Shown here: in pieces, positions 53,812 through 62,661 of the stretch
Position numbering within the stretch: position 1 is the stretch's first letter
How the letters are laid out: each line of letters starts with the position of its first letter
DNA from: Polluticaenibacter yanchengensis
GTDB taxonomy: Bacteria > Bacteroidota > Bacteroidia > Chitinophagales > Chitinophagaceae
DNA length: 64,000 nt
Direction: 5' to 3'
NCBI GenBank assembly: GCA_027854065.1
Contig: JAQGEF010000017.1
Span: 1-64,000 of the forward strand
The notes under the pieces: generated by a model
Told to the model about the DNA's origin: nothing
Databases searched by the model: none
The model's input: the letters and a program-made list of their open reading frames with translations, nothing else
Translations under genes and position numbers: made by a program

Positions 53812-54216
53812 TAGAGTTAATTTATTGGCCGATTGATAACACCTGGCGACTTTTATAGCATACTTTTTACCTTTTCGTATAGCAGGTTCCCAGTACGTAT
53901 TTTGCATTATCCTACTTTCTACAATTTTCAAATATTTTGTAATTCGAACCACATTACCAGGGAACTTTACATGGACAACATGTCCACTAGTATCAATAAT
54001 CAAATCCATTTCTAAATTGGAAACATCAGCCAATTCATCAATTGTAACATGTTCAAAAACAGGAACTATCTGTTCCCGTATAAAATGAATCCAACTCTTA
54101 CCTGACTTAAATACAGCCTTAGTATCTACTTTAGTAAATAACTTTTCGCACTGTGCATTCGAAGTCAGATTCAAGCAAAAAAATATAGAAATTAAACAGG
54201 TGGTTTTAAGAAGCAT
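53812..54216 (-). pseudogene. TonB-C-like secreted protein, stop lost (second of three)
   Basis: The frame starts at the ATG at 54216 with MLLKTTCLISIFFCLNLTSNAQC, a signal peptide. It continues through MDLIIDTSGHVVHVKFPG and RIMQNTYWEPAIRKGKKYAIKVARCYQ. The expected stop is absent, so the frame runs on into the third copy and ends at 53578. It is a paralogue of its two neighbours. It may still be translated as a fusion, but decay is more likely because both neighbours are frameshifted. Confidence 0.55.
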
Positions 54217-54223
54217 CAGTTAT

Positions 54224-54612
54224 TTATTGAATTATAGTTTGAATGGTTTGTATCTTTTTATAACAAACCTTACGTCCGTTCAATATAGCCGGGGTCCAGC
54301 GCGTCTTTTCCAGCTTAGATTTAAAGTCACTGAAATAGTCAACCTTTTTATTGCCAGTATCTAAAAATCTAAGGTCTGAGATGTGACCATTGGTGTCTAC
54401 CATAAACTCAAACCTCAATGTCAAACAATAACGACCTTGTACTTCGATAGTTGTATCAAGCCATAATTCCCTTCTAAAAAACGCTTCCATGCAGCAGAAC
54501 CACCTTCAAATTCAGGAACAGTCTCAGCTTTAGTATATACTTTATCACATTGAGATTTAGCGCTAAATCCAATTAAAAGCAATACCCACAAAAGCAGCAC
54601 ATTTTTAACCAT
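54224..54612 (-). pseudogene. TonB-C-like secreted protein, frameshifted copy (first of three)
   Basis: The ATG at 54612 begins MVKNVLLLWVLLLIGFSAKSQC and continues EFEGGSAAWKRFLEGN, then the frame is lost at about 54465. In the next frame the protein goes on LWLDTTIEVQGRYCLTLRF, FMVDTNGHISDLRFLD and TRWTPAILNGRKVCYKK to 54224. A single-base deletion near the GN/LW junction explains it. GGSAAWKRFLE...W.PAILNG is the usual pattern of TonB C-terminal-like domains. It ends only 7 bp before the next copy. Confidence 0.7.
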
Positions 54613-54753
54613 AGAGATATATAAAGATATTGCTTATCATTGAATAATAAAAGCAGGCAGGCTACATCCAACACAAAGCCGCTTAATGCCAATACTCCCG
54701 GGTAAACAGGTCAGCAGCAAAACAATCAATCCGTCCATTCCCGCTAAAAAAAG

Positions 54754-54790
54754 AAGCCGCTGCATATTTTAAATATATACAACAGCTTCC
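54754..54790 (-). terminator. Terminator of the GLPGLI gene
   Basis: GAAGC (54754-54758) with GCTTC (54786-54790), extended imperfectly, and a T-run on the minus strand. Confidence 0.5.
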
Positions 54791-54819
54791 ATAATAATTA
54801 ATATAATAATATCAGGCCA

Positions 54820-55680
54820 TTAATTCAATCTGAATGTACCGCCACCGCCGGCCGGGGAGCCCATCATTGAACGCATATTTTTCATTTGTTCCTCCATCAT
54901 TTTCCTGTGTTCCGCACGCGTAATTTTAGTACCCTTCGTTGGTGCTTTTACAGTCTCCTTACCCAACCCCTCTGTTACTTCCAGCGCCGTAATAACCTGG
55001 GAACCGTTATTCACATTCACTTTCAAAACAGCACCCGGCAATCCGAAATAATTATCAGGGCCCGCCTTCGTTTCTATTTTTTCAGCATACCATACTTCTA
55101 CAGGTATCTCTTTATTAACAGCATTTTCCATAGTCTTCGCCATTGAAGTATCAGTATTCGCACCACCTCTACCCCGGAATGACATTGTTCTGCCACCACC
55201 CAATGTAGTAGTTGTCGTTGCTTTATAACACAGGTAACCCGCAATAGTCGCCGTATCTCCCGTAATCTTCCACTTCATCGGCTTTAAGGTATCTATCACC
55301 AGGTATTTCTTAGGCCCCAATTCCAGACTCTCCAATCCTGTTTCAGATTCATAATCCTTATAAAACTCACTATCACCTCCGCCAAAAGCCCCCGCACCAA
55401 ATCTGATGGTCCTTCCCCCGCGGCTTTCACCCTCGGCAGCAATAGCTTCATCTAAATTACTTTCCTTAATATTTTTAGAGATAGACTGCGTTTCATTAAA
55501 AAGCAGTTCCTGTTTAGTTTTCCTGAATTCCGGCATCATCGCCTTAAACTGTTCCATATTTTCAGGGATATCTTTATGTAGGTTCACCACTTTTTCATAA
55601 ACAATTTTACCCTGTTTTACCTGGGCCTGGGTAATAACGCTGATTCCGGTTAGTGCAAAAAATAAAAAGTACTTTTTCAT
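54820..55680 (-). CDS. GLPGLI family protein
   Basis: With the ATG at 55680 the protein is about 286 residues, starting MKKYFLFFALTGISVITQAQV, a signal peptide. It has the GLPGLI-family arrangement: GKIVYEKVVNLHKDIPENMEQF near the N terminus, ITGDTATIAGYLCYKATT, IPVEVWYAEKIETKAGPDNYFGLPGAVLKVNV (the GLPG motif), and a Gly-rich C terminus. Family function is unknown; members are secreted and often lie near TonB-dependent receptors. It is divergent from the histidine kinase gene. A second, distantly related GLPGLI gene is at 61839. Confidence 0.85.
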   Translation of the reverse strand: MKKYFLFFALTGISVITQAQVKQGKIVYEKVVNLHKDIPENMEQFKAMMPEFRKTKQELLFNETQSISKNIKESNLDEAIAAEGESRGGRTIRFGAGAFGGGDSEFYKDYESETGLESLELGPKKYLVIDTLKPMKWKITGDTATIAGYLCYKATTTTTLGGGRTMSFRGRGGANTDTSMAKTMENAVNKEIPVEVWYAEKIETKAGPDNYFGLPGAVLKVNVNNGSQVITALEVTEGLGKETVKAPTKGTKITRAEHRKMMEEQMKNMRSMMGSPAGGGGTFRLN

Positions 55681-55809
55681 TGTGTGAGATTTTATATTTT
55701 TCAAATATATCATATTAGACGCTTTAGTTTTATATTTTCAATCCATAAACTTGGTTAATTTTAGTTAACATCTAATTAATGCAATCATAAGCAAATCTAA
55801 TTTTGAATA

Positions 55810-57312
55810 ATGAACTATACTAAACAACACAAACGATTACAGGTAGCACTATTCTTAATGATCTTAAGCATAGCCCTCGTAGTATTGTTTCAACTCATAT
55901 GGATCAGGAAAAATTTCACAGATGAAGTAAGACGGTTAAGAAGAGAAGCCGGACTCATCCTCAGAGAAGATCTGTTACAAAAACAATTACAAAATATTTC
56001 AAAAAACAAAACCACTTTATTCGAACCACTCAAAGCCGGGCGCTCCCTCGATAGCCTGTTCAGGAACTCAGGAAAAGTACAACAGGTAATAGTCACAAAT
56101 ACCGCCTCTTTCAGCCCCGGCGGAGAACCTAAAAAATTCGATATAAAAACCAGGTACAATGAAAGACTCAGGATATTTCCCGAAGACAGGGAAAAAGAAA
56201 GCATCAGTAAAACACTCCAGTTTTACCAACCCCTATTCTTTAAAATAGATAATATAGACAGCGTCCAATCCCACTTCAACAAAAACCTGAAAACACTCAA
56301 TATAAATATAAGTTTTGAACTCAAGACTGTAAAATACGATTCCAGCAACCCCAATCACCAGCTAAGATTTCCGCCAATAAACATGGCCCCGGCGAATCTC
56401 GTGTTTCCCGGCGGCCCGCCACCAAACGGCAACTTTCAACCCATATTTGGCAACCCGGACAGGAACACCGTTATGGTGATTGAAGCCACAAGTGACAATT
56501 ATATATGGTACGTACTCAGCAAAATAGCATTTACCATTTATGCTTCCGTTTTCATGCTCGCAATCATCACTTCCGCATTCATCTTTCTATACCGCTCCCT
56601 AAAAAAACAGCACAAACTCGCCGAACTCAAAAATAACTTATTCAATAATATTACCCACGAACTCAAAACACCCGTAGCCACCGTAAGTGTCGCCATCGAA
56701 GCATTAAAGCAATTCAATGTCATGAATGACACCAAACGCACAGAAGAATATTTAAATATCAGCAGCCAGGAACTGGAACGGTTAAACATACTAATAGACA
56801 ACGTATTAAAAATAAGCACATTTGAACAAAACAAACTAACAATAAATACAGAAAACATAGATCTCGAAAAAATCATCATATCAGTAATCGAATCCCTCAA
56901 ATTACAGTTCCAGAAATACAATACCCAGGTAGATGTATTAGGGAATGGCAGCAATTTCAATATCCTCGCCGATCAGACACATATCCAGAGCATCATTTAC
57001 AACTTAATAGACAATGCATTAAAATACAGCACCGAAGAACCCGAAATAGACATACAGCTACATGAAAATGCCGACACCATCTCATTAGAAATATCAGATA
57101 ACGGCATAGGCATAGATCCCGAATACCAGGGCAAAGTATTTGAAAAATTCTTCAGAGTACCAACAGGCGATAAACACAACGTAAAAGGCTATGGCCTCGG
57201 TTTAAGTTATGTTTATGAAGTCGTAAAACAATACGGAGGCGCCATTCATTGCTATACAAACTCCAAAAAAGGCACCACATTCATGTTGACGTTCCAAAAA
57301 GCAACTGTATAA
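55810..57312 (+). CDS. Sensor histidine kinase (orphan)
   Basis: The 500-residue protein has two membrane helices (about 11-31 and 239-261) enclosing a periplasmic sensor region, then HisKA with the phospho-acceptor H283 in THELKTPVA, and the HATPase domain with NLIDNALKYS, ISDNGIGIDPEYQGKVFEKFF and GYGLGLSYV. No HAMP domain is obvious. No response regulator lies next to it, since ispD follows 69 bp later, so its partner must be elsewhere. The signal is unknown. It is divergent from the GLPGLI gene. Confidence 0.9.
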   Translation: MNYTKQHKRLQVALFLMILSIALVVLFQLIWIRKNFTDEVRRLRREAGLILREDLLQKQLQNISKNKTTLFEPLKAGRSLDSLFRNSGKVQQVIVTNTASFSPGGEPKKFDIKTRYNERLRIFPEDREKESISKTLQFYQPLFFKIDNIDSVQSHFNKNLKTLNINISFELKTVKYDSSNPNHQLRFPPINMAPANLVFPGGPPPNGNFQPIFGNPDRNTVMVIEATSDNYIWYVLSKIAFTIYASVFMLAIITSAFIFLYRSLKKQHKLAELKNNLFNNITHELKTPVATVSVAIEALKQFNVMNDTKRTEEYLNISSQELERLNILIDNVLKISTFEQNKLTINTENIDLEKIIISVIESLKLQFQKYNTQVDVLGNGSNFNILADQTHIQSIIYNLIDNALKYSTEEPEIDIQLHENADTISLEISDNGIGIDPEYQGKVFEKFFRVPTGDKHNVKGYGLGLSYVYEVVKQYGGAIHCYTNSKKGTTFMLTFQKATV

Positions 57313-57381
57313 CATAGATTTCTCCATCAAAATTGCATTAATACCATAAAGTATATTTATTTTGCCTTAATTTTCACGTTT

Positions 57382-58071
57382 ATGGAAAAATATGCAGTAA
57401 TAGTAGCCGGCGGCATTGGCAAAAGAATGAATAGCGATGTTCCAAAGCAATTTATGCGCCTGCATGGCAAGCCCGTGTTGTATTATACCATAAAAGCGTT
57501 TATTGACGCTTTCAGCGACATCAATATTATCCTGGTTTTTCCACAGGAGCACATCGATCACGGCAGGGAAATTGTTGACGCCTATTTCAATACCAGTAAC
57601 ATATTATTTACAGTAGGAGGCGAAACAAGATTCCATTCTGTAAAAAACGGCGTCAGCCTCATCCAGTCAGAATCCATCATATTCGTACACGATGGCGTCC
57701 GCTGCCTCGTATCACCACAGCTCATTAAATACTGCTACGATTCTGCCCTAGAAAAAGGCACTGCCATACCGTGCGTACCATTAAAAGATAGTATAAGACA
57801 AATTTCAGAAACCGGTAACCAGGCTTGTGATAGAAATAATTTCAGGCTCATACAAACACCACAGACATTTCATAGCAAAATACTGTTACCCGCCATGAAT
57901 AACATAGAGTTTAAAGAGAAATTTACCGACGAAGCCACTGTTGTAGAATCCTTCGGCATAGATATCCACCTCATGGAAGGAGAAGAAACCAATATAAAAA
58001 TTACACAACCCATAGACATTTTTATAGCAGAGCAAATCTTACAAACTAAGAAAAAAGTAAAAGAATCATAA
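57382..58071 (+). CDS. ispD: 2-C-methyl-D-erythritol 4-phosphate cytidylyltransferase
   Basis: IspD makes CDP-ME from MEP and CTP in the non-mevalonate isoprenoid pathway. The 229-residue protein has the nucleotidyltransferase start YAVIVAGGIGKRMNSDVPKQF, IFVHDGVRCLVSPQLI, IPCVPLKDSIR, LIQTPQTFHSKIL and FTDEATVVESFG. Normal length. No other isoprenoid gene adjoins it. It ends in a clear terminator. Confidence 0.94.
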   Translation: MEKYAVIVAGGIGKRMNSDVPKQFMRLHGKPVLYYTIKAFIDAFSDINIILVFPQEHIDHGREIVDAYFNTSNILFTVGGETRFHSVKNGVSLIQSESIIFVHDGVRCLVSPQLIKYCYDSALEKGTAIPCVPLKDSIRQISETGNQACDRNNFRLIQTPQTFHSKILLPAMNNIEFKEKFTDEATVVESFGIDIHLMEGEETNIKITQPIDIFIAEQILQTKKKVKES

Positions 58072-58076
58072 CATTA

Positions 58077-58098
58077 AGGCTACTTTCACAAGTAGCCT
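58077..58098 (+). terminator. Terminator of ispD
   Basis: A 9-bp perfect stem AGGCTACTT / AAGTAGCCT with loop TCAC, followed by a T-run. Confidence 0.8.
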
Positions 58099-58140
58099 CT
58101 TTTTTGCACATTGTATATACTTCCACCCCCCAAAAAAAAC

Positions 58141-58246
58141 TTACAATCTTACACACCACTAAAAATCTTACACACACGACCTTAAAACTCGCACACACGA
58201 CCAAAAACCTTACACAATCGACCAAAAATCTTACACACAGGCTATA
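58141..58246. repeat. Short tandem repeat, about 21 bp x 5
   Basis: Imperfect units of AAAAATCTTACACACACGACC recur about five times with substitutions. It has no conserved spacer structure and is not a CRISPR. Confidence 0.7.
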
Positions 58247-58301
58247 AAATGATCCATATATCCATAAATCCGTTAGGCATTCATTCCTGTTACACTAGAT
58301 C

Positions 58302-58735
58302 ATGAAATAACCAGAGAATCAAAGTCATACTATAAAAATCAGCACCAATCAGCGGATGTATTCTTCCGCGTCAATCAGCGGGAAAAACCAAAATAATAAC
58401 ATCCCTAACCCACATGAAATAACCAAAGGATCAAAAGTCATACTATAAAAATCAGCGCCAATCAGCGAATGTATTTTTCTGCGCCAATCAGCGGAAAAAA
58501 AAACAAAATAATAACATCCCTAACCCACATGAAATAACCAGAGAATCAAAAGCCATACTATAAAAATCAGCGTCAATCAGCGGATGTATTCTTCTGCGTC
58601 AATCAGCGGGGAAAAAACACAATAATACCATCCCTAACCAACATGAAATAACCTGAGGATCAAAAGTCACATTATAAAAATCAGCGCCAATCAGCGGATG
58701 TATTCTTCTGCGTCAATCAGCGGAAAAAAACACAA
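58302..58735. repeat. Tandem repeat R4, 112-115 bp x about 4
   Basis: Units start with ATGAAATAACC at 58302, 58414, 58529 and 58643. Each contains AATCAGCGCCAATCAGCGG, then TATTCTTCTGCGTCAATCAG and a tail CATCCCTAACCCACATG. Spacing between units is 112, 115 and 114 bp. Single copies or fragments also lie at 8600-8648 and 63845-63890. The whole gap 58099-58880 carries no gene. Confidence 0.85.
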
Positions 58736-58880
58736 TACTATCCAGGCTAAGTGCAATAGTTATTCAATAAACAAAAAATCAGTATTCAAATCATTCATCA
58801 CACATAATAACCATTTATCCATTTTAACAACATAAATAGTACAGTATTTCTATTTTTAACGCACTAATAGACAAACAAAT

Positions 58881-61637
58881 ATGACATTCAGACTACTGCT
58901 GACACTCCTCACGAGCCTTTGTATGTACGCAACAAATGCACAAACAGCCGTTTTTAAGGGCAATATTTCAGATACAACGCTGGATAATCCACAGGTCAAA
59001 AACGCATCCATCACACTTTCCAATGCCAAAGATTCCATCCTCTACAAATTCACACGCAGTAACAGCGACGGGGCTTTCAGAATTAACAACGTACAGCCCG
59101 GCAAGTATATATTAATCATATCCCACCCAGATTATGCCGATTACAGCGATCTGATCGAGCTAAAAGACGAAGAAAATACACAGGATTTCATCCTCTTAAG
59201 CAAAGCACACTTATTAGAAACAGTAATTGTCCGGGGCAGCCCCATCAGGATGAAAGGCGATACACTCATGTTCCTCGCCGATAGTTTCAAAGTACACGAA
59301 GGTGCCAATGTCGAAGACCTCTTAAAACAATTACCAGGCTTCCAGGTAAACGCCAAAGGAGAAATAAAAGCCAATGGACAAAGCATCACCAAAGTACTGG
59401 TAGATGGTGACGAGTTTTTTGGAGATGACCCCACCCTCGCAACAAGAAATCTCCTCGCCAAATCCGTAAAAGAAGTACAGGTATTCGATAAAACCAGCGA
59501 CCAGGCAGCTTTTACAGGCGTCAATGACGGTAACACACAAAAAACAGTCAACCTCAAACTCAAAGACGAATATAAAAAAGGTTACTTCGGCAAAATAAAC
59601 TTAGCAGGAGGCAACGACGAAAAATGGGAAAACAGCGCCATGATCAACACATTTACCAGTAAACGCAAAATAAGTGCCTATGGTAAAATGTCCAGCACCG
59701 AAAACATCGGTTTAGGATGGGGAGAAGACAACCAGTATGGCGGCAATATCAATAGCAATGTCGTTATTGATGGTGGCTCCGTTTCCATCTCCAGCGACGG
59801 AAATCCCCTCAACGGCGTAGGATCTTACTGGGGAGAAGGACTCCCTAAATTCTGGATGGGAGGCTTTAGCTATACAGACAAGTGGAACCAGGAAAAAAAT
59901 AAAATAGTAGCCAATTACCGCTATTCCAAATTAAACAACGAAACAGAAAAAACAACCATCAGCCAGTACATTTTAGCAGACAGTTCCTACTATACCAATC
60001 AAAAACAAAACAGCTATTCATCACAATACCAGAACGTATTCAATACCAGAAATGATATCGTCCTCGATTCATTAAACTCCGTACTCATCAACATCAACGG
60101 AAGCAAACGCAGTTCAGAGAACTTTTCCGAAAGCAGGAGTCAGTCCCTCAATTCCGACAAAGAACTCGTAAACGAAAACCTCAATAAATTAAGCAACCTA
60201 AATAACTCAGAGAACCTTAGCGCATCAGCATTATGGCGCAAAAAATTTGCAAAACCAAAACGCACATTAAGCATCAATGCCGGTTTAGTCTATAACAAAT
60301 CAGAAGGCACTTCGTACCTTTTCAATGAATTGTTCTATACATCCAAACTCAAAAAAGATACCACAGACCAATTAAAAGAAAGCAATAACAAATCAAATAC
60401 CATCAATACAAAAGCGGTATATACAGAACCAGTTAGCAAAAACGCCATCATAGAAGCCAACTATAATGTCATTATAAACAACAGGGAACAACAGCTATTA
60501 AGTTACGATAAAGAAGCAGGCAAGTACAATGATTTAAATGAAGAGTTCAGCAACCAGTTCCGGTTTCAAAGCATCATCAATAAAGTAGGATTAGCCTATC
60601 GCTATTCAACCACCAAAATGAATTTTGGGTTTGGCGGAGATATCGGCAGAAGCAACTGGAAACAAAACGACCTGTTCCAAAGCATAGAGAGAAAATACAA
60701 CTTTACCAACTATTTCCCTATGGCAAATCTCAGGTATAAAATATCGCAGTACTCAAACCTTTCATTCAACTACAACGGCTCCACAAGAGAGCCTAGCATC
60801 AACCAGATGCAGCCCGTAGCCAACAATAATGATCCGTTAAATATTGCCATCGGCAATCCCAACCTCAAACAGGCATTCGACCAGCGCTTTACAATGTCCT
60901 TTAATAAATACGATATACTCACAGAAAAGTCTATCTGGTCCTATATAAGTTTCAATACAGCCAACAACGATTTCAGTACATTCAGTACCATCGACACCAA
61001 CGGCGTAAGACGCTACCAGACCGTCAATGTAAACGGCAATTTCAGAATGAACGGTTATTTCGATGTAGGATTCCCGGTTTTCAAAAAATTCCTGAACATG
61101 GGCTTTTCATTCAATCCGTCATTCTCAAAACTCAACAACTATGTCAATGATGTGTTCAATACCACCAGGTCCAGGACATTAGAATTCGGTACAAGTTTCC
61201 GCAAAAACGTACCAAATAAATTCGATGTATCACTATCAAACAATATCGTACACAACTACAGCAAGTCCGAAGTAAACAAAAATTTAAAAACCAATTATTT
61301 CACCAACGAATTATCCTTCGACGCCAGGTTGCTCGCCATAAAAACCTTTGAAATAAAAACAACATTAGGTTACAACTGGCGCCAGAAAACAGACATCTTT
61401 ACCAGTAATAACAATGTACTCATCTGGCATGCAGAAGTCAATAAACGCGTATCAAAAAAACAAGACATCCGCGTAGGAATTATTGCCCGCGATATCCTCA
61501 ATCAGAACATCGGGTTTCAACGCAATATCAACAGTAACTTAATAACAGAAACCAATTATAACACCATCCGCCAATACTTCATGTTAAATGTAAAATGGAA
61601 CTTTAACAAAGGCGCACAAAAAGAGCAGGAATGGTAA
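58881..61637 (+). CDS. Outer-membrane TonB-dependent receptor-like beta-barrel protein
   Basis: The 918-residue protein has a signal peptide (MTFRLLLTLLTSLCMYATNAQT), a carboxypeptidase-regulatory-like domain (about 25-100: NASITLSNAKDS, GAFRINNVQPGKYILIISHPDY), a plug-like domain (about 130-230: GANVEDLLKQLPGFQVNAKGEIKANGQSITKVLVDGDEFFG) and a long beta-barrel typical of the OMP_b-brl_3 group. Such proteins take up or bind large substrates; no partner SusD is present. A GLPGLI gene follows on the same strand about 200 bp away, a common pairing. Substrate unknown. Confidence 0.88.
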   Translation: MTFRLLLTLLTSLCMYATNAQTAVFKGNISDTTLDNPQVKNASITLSNAKDSILYKFTRSNSDGAFRINNVQPGKYILIISHPDYADYSDLIELKDEENTQDFILLSKAHLLETVIVRGSPIRMKGDTLMFLADSFKVHEGANVEDLLKQLPGFQVNAKGEIKANGQSITKVLVDGDEFFGDDPTLATRNLLAKSVKEVQVFDKTSDQAAFTGVNDGNTQKTVNLKLKDEYKKGYFGKINLAGGNDEKWENSAMINTFTSKRKISAYGKMSSTENIGLGWGEDNQYGGNINSNVVIDGGSVSISSDGNPLNGVGSYWGEGLPKFWMGGFSYTDKWNQEKNKIVANYRYSKLNNETEKTTISQYILADSSYYTNQKQNSYSSQYQNVFNTRNDIVLDSLNSVLININGSKRSSENFSESRSQSLNSDKELVNENLNKLSNLNNSENLSASALWRKKFAKPKRTLSINAGLVYNKSEGTSYLFNELFYTSKLKKDTTDQLKESNNKSNTINTKAVYTEPVSKNAIIEANYNVIINNREQQLLSYDKEAGKYNDLNEEFSNQFRFQSIINKVGLAYRYSTTKMNFGFGGDIGRSNWKQNDLFQSIERKYNFTNYFPMANLRYKISQYSNLSFNYNGSTREPSINQMQPVANNNDPLNIAIGNPNLKQAFDQRFTMSFNKYDILTEKSIWSYISFNTANNDFSTFSTIDTNGVRRYQTVNVNGNFRMNGYFDVGFPVFKKFLNMGFSFNPSFSKLNNYVNDVFNTTRSRTLEFGTSFRKNVPNKFDVSLSNNIVHNYSKSEVNKNLKTNYFTNELSFDARLLAIKTFEIKTTLGYNWRQKTDIFTSNNNVLIWHAEVNKRVSKKQDIRVGIIARDILNQNIGFQRNINSNLITETNYNTIRQYFMLNVKWNFNKGAQKEQEW

Positions 61638-61649
61638 AATAATATCTAT

Positions 61650-61805
61650 GGCGCGTTCGAATCTTAAAATAGGATTTTAAGATTCGAACCGGGCTATCCG
61701 CTGTATCTTTTTATTTTGCCGGCACATATTTTCAGGAAAATAATTACCCTGCGCCGGACAAAATAAAAAGGATGCCGCTCCTATCCCTCGCGCAGGTTCA
61801 GGCAT
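61650..61805. repeat. Dispersed repeat R2, copy 2 (constant boxes, variable hairpins)
   Basis: The constant boxes GGCGCGT, CCGGGCTATCCGC, CTATCCCTCGCGC and TTCAGGCAT match copy 1. Hairpin 1 is a perfect 15-bp stem (61656-61670 with 61674-61688). Hairpin 2 pairs 61706-61723 with 61753-61772, with one bulge. Its arm sequences share nothing with those of copy 1. Confidence 0.8.
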
Positions 61806-61838
61806 AAATTAGTACACTCAAACATTAAAAACAGCATC

Positions 61839-62603
61839 ATGAAATTATTCATCTTTATAGCAGCAATTTTTATAACCACAGCATCAGCAAATGCACAAAC
61901 ACCATTTTTAACTTCAGGTACTGTAGAGTATGAAGTAAAAATCAATATGAGTAAAAACATTGATCCCAATAATTCCTGGGCTAAAAATATGGCAGCGCAA
62001 TATGGCAACTACAGTACCCAATACTATAAATTAGCCTTCAACGATCAACAGTCCATATACAAAAAAGGCAAAGAGTTCGAAAATAAATGGGACAACTATT
62101 TAGCATATACAGGTTACAACGAAAAAAACTTCACGCTCACAAACTTCAAAGAAAATACCATCACACAATTCAAAAACATCTTTGACAAACAATTTCTCAT
62201 CCAGGATTCCGCACTAAAAATAGACTGGCGTTTAATGGATGAGACCAGGGAAATAGCAGGCTTCAATTGCCGCAAAGCCGTAGGCAGGTTCAACGATACA
62301 CTTTACGTCATCGCCTTCTACTCAGACCAGATCGTATCACAGGCAGGGCCACTGCTTTTCAACGGCTTGCCAGGATTAATTCTAGGCATCGCATTCCCAC
62401 GTTATAACTACACTATTTACGCCACCAAAGTAAATATGGCCACACCGCCCGAATCAGAATTTACTTATAACATCAAAAAACCGATCAATACCACCAGGAA
62501 GGAAATTGAAAAAACAACCAACGAATTAATGGCCCGGTGGGGAGAGAATGAAAACCCCGACGAAAAGAACAAAGCCATCGCCAATATCCTTATTAACAAT
62601 TAA
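61839..62603 (+). CDS. GLPGLI family protein
   Basis: The 254-residue protein starts MKLFIFIAAIFITTASANAQT (signal peptide) and has GTVEYEVKINMSKN, LKIDWRLMDETREIAGFNCRKAVGRF, VIAFYSDQIVSQAGPLLFNGLPGLILGIAF (the family motif GLPGLIL intact) and a charged C terminus with KKPINTTRKEIEKTTNELM. It follows the outer-membrane receptor gene and may be cotranscribed with it. Function unknown for the family. Confidence 0.88.
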   Translation: MKLFIFIAAIFITTASANAQTPFLTSGTVEYEVKINMSKNIDPNNSWAKNMAAQYGNYSTQYYKLAFNDQQSIYKKGKEFENKWDNYLAYTGYNEKNFTLTNFKENTITQFKNIFDKQFLIQDSALKIDWRLMDETREIAGFNCRKAVGRFNDTLYVIAFYSDQIVSQAGPLLFNGLPGLILGIAFPRYNYTIYATKVNMATPPESEFTYNIKKPINTTRKEIEKTTNELMARWGENENPDEKNKAIANILINN

Positions 62604-62661
62604 TATTGCTAAAATTCACCGGTTTTGGTATATTTTTGTACTGTTCCAAAAGTTATTATAC

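Noticed and set aside
58141..58735. CRISPR array
   Set aside because: The units are contiguous imperfect tandem repeats with no unique spacers, and no cas genes are near.
61650..61700. tRNA-like GGTTCGAATC motif
   Set aside because: The motif is one arm of a perfect 15-bp hairpin in repeat R2; no cloverleaf or acceptor stem can be drawn.
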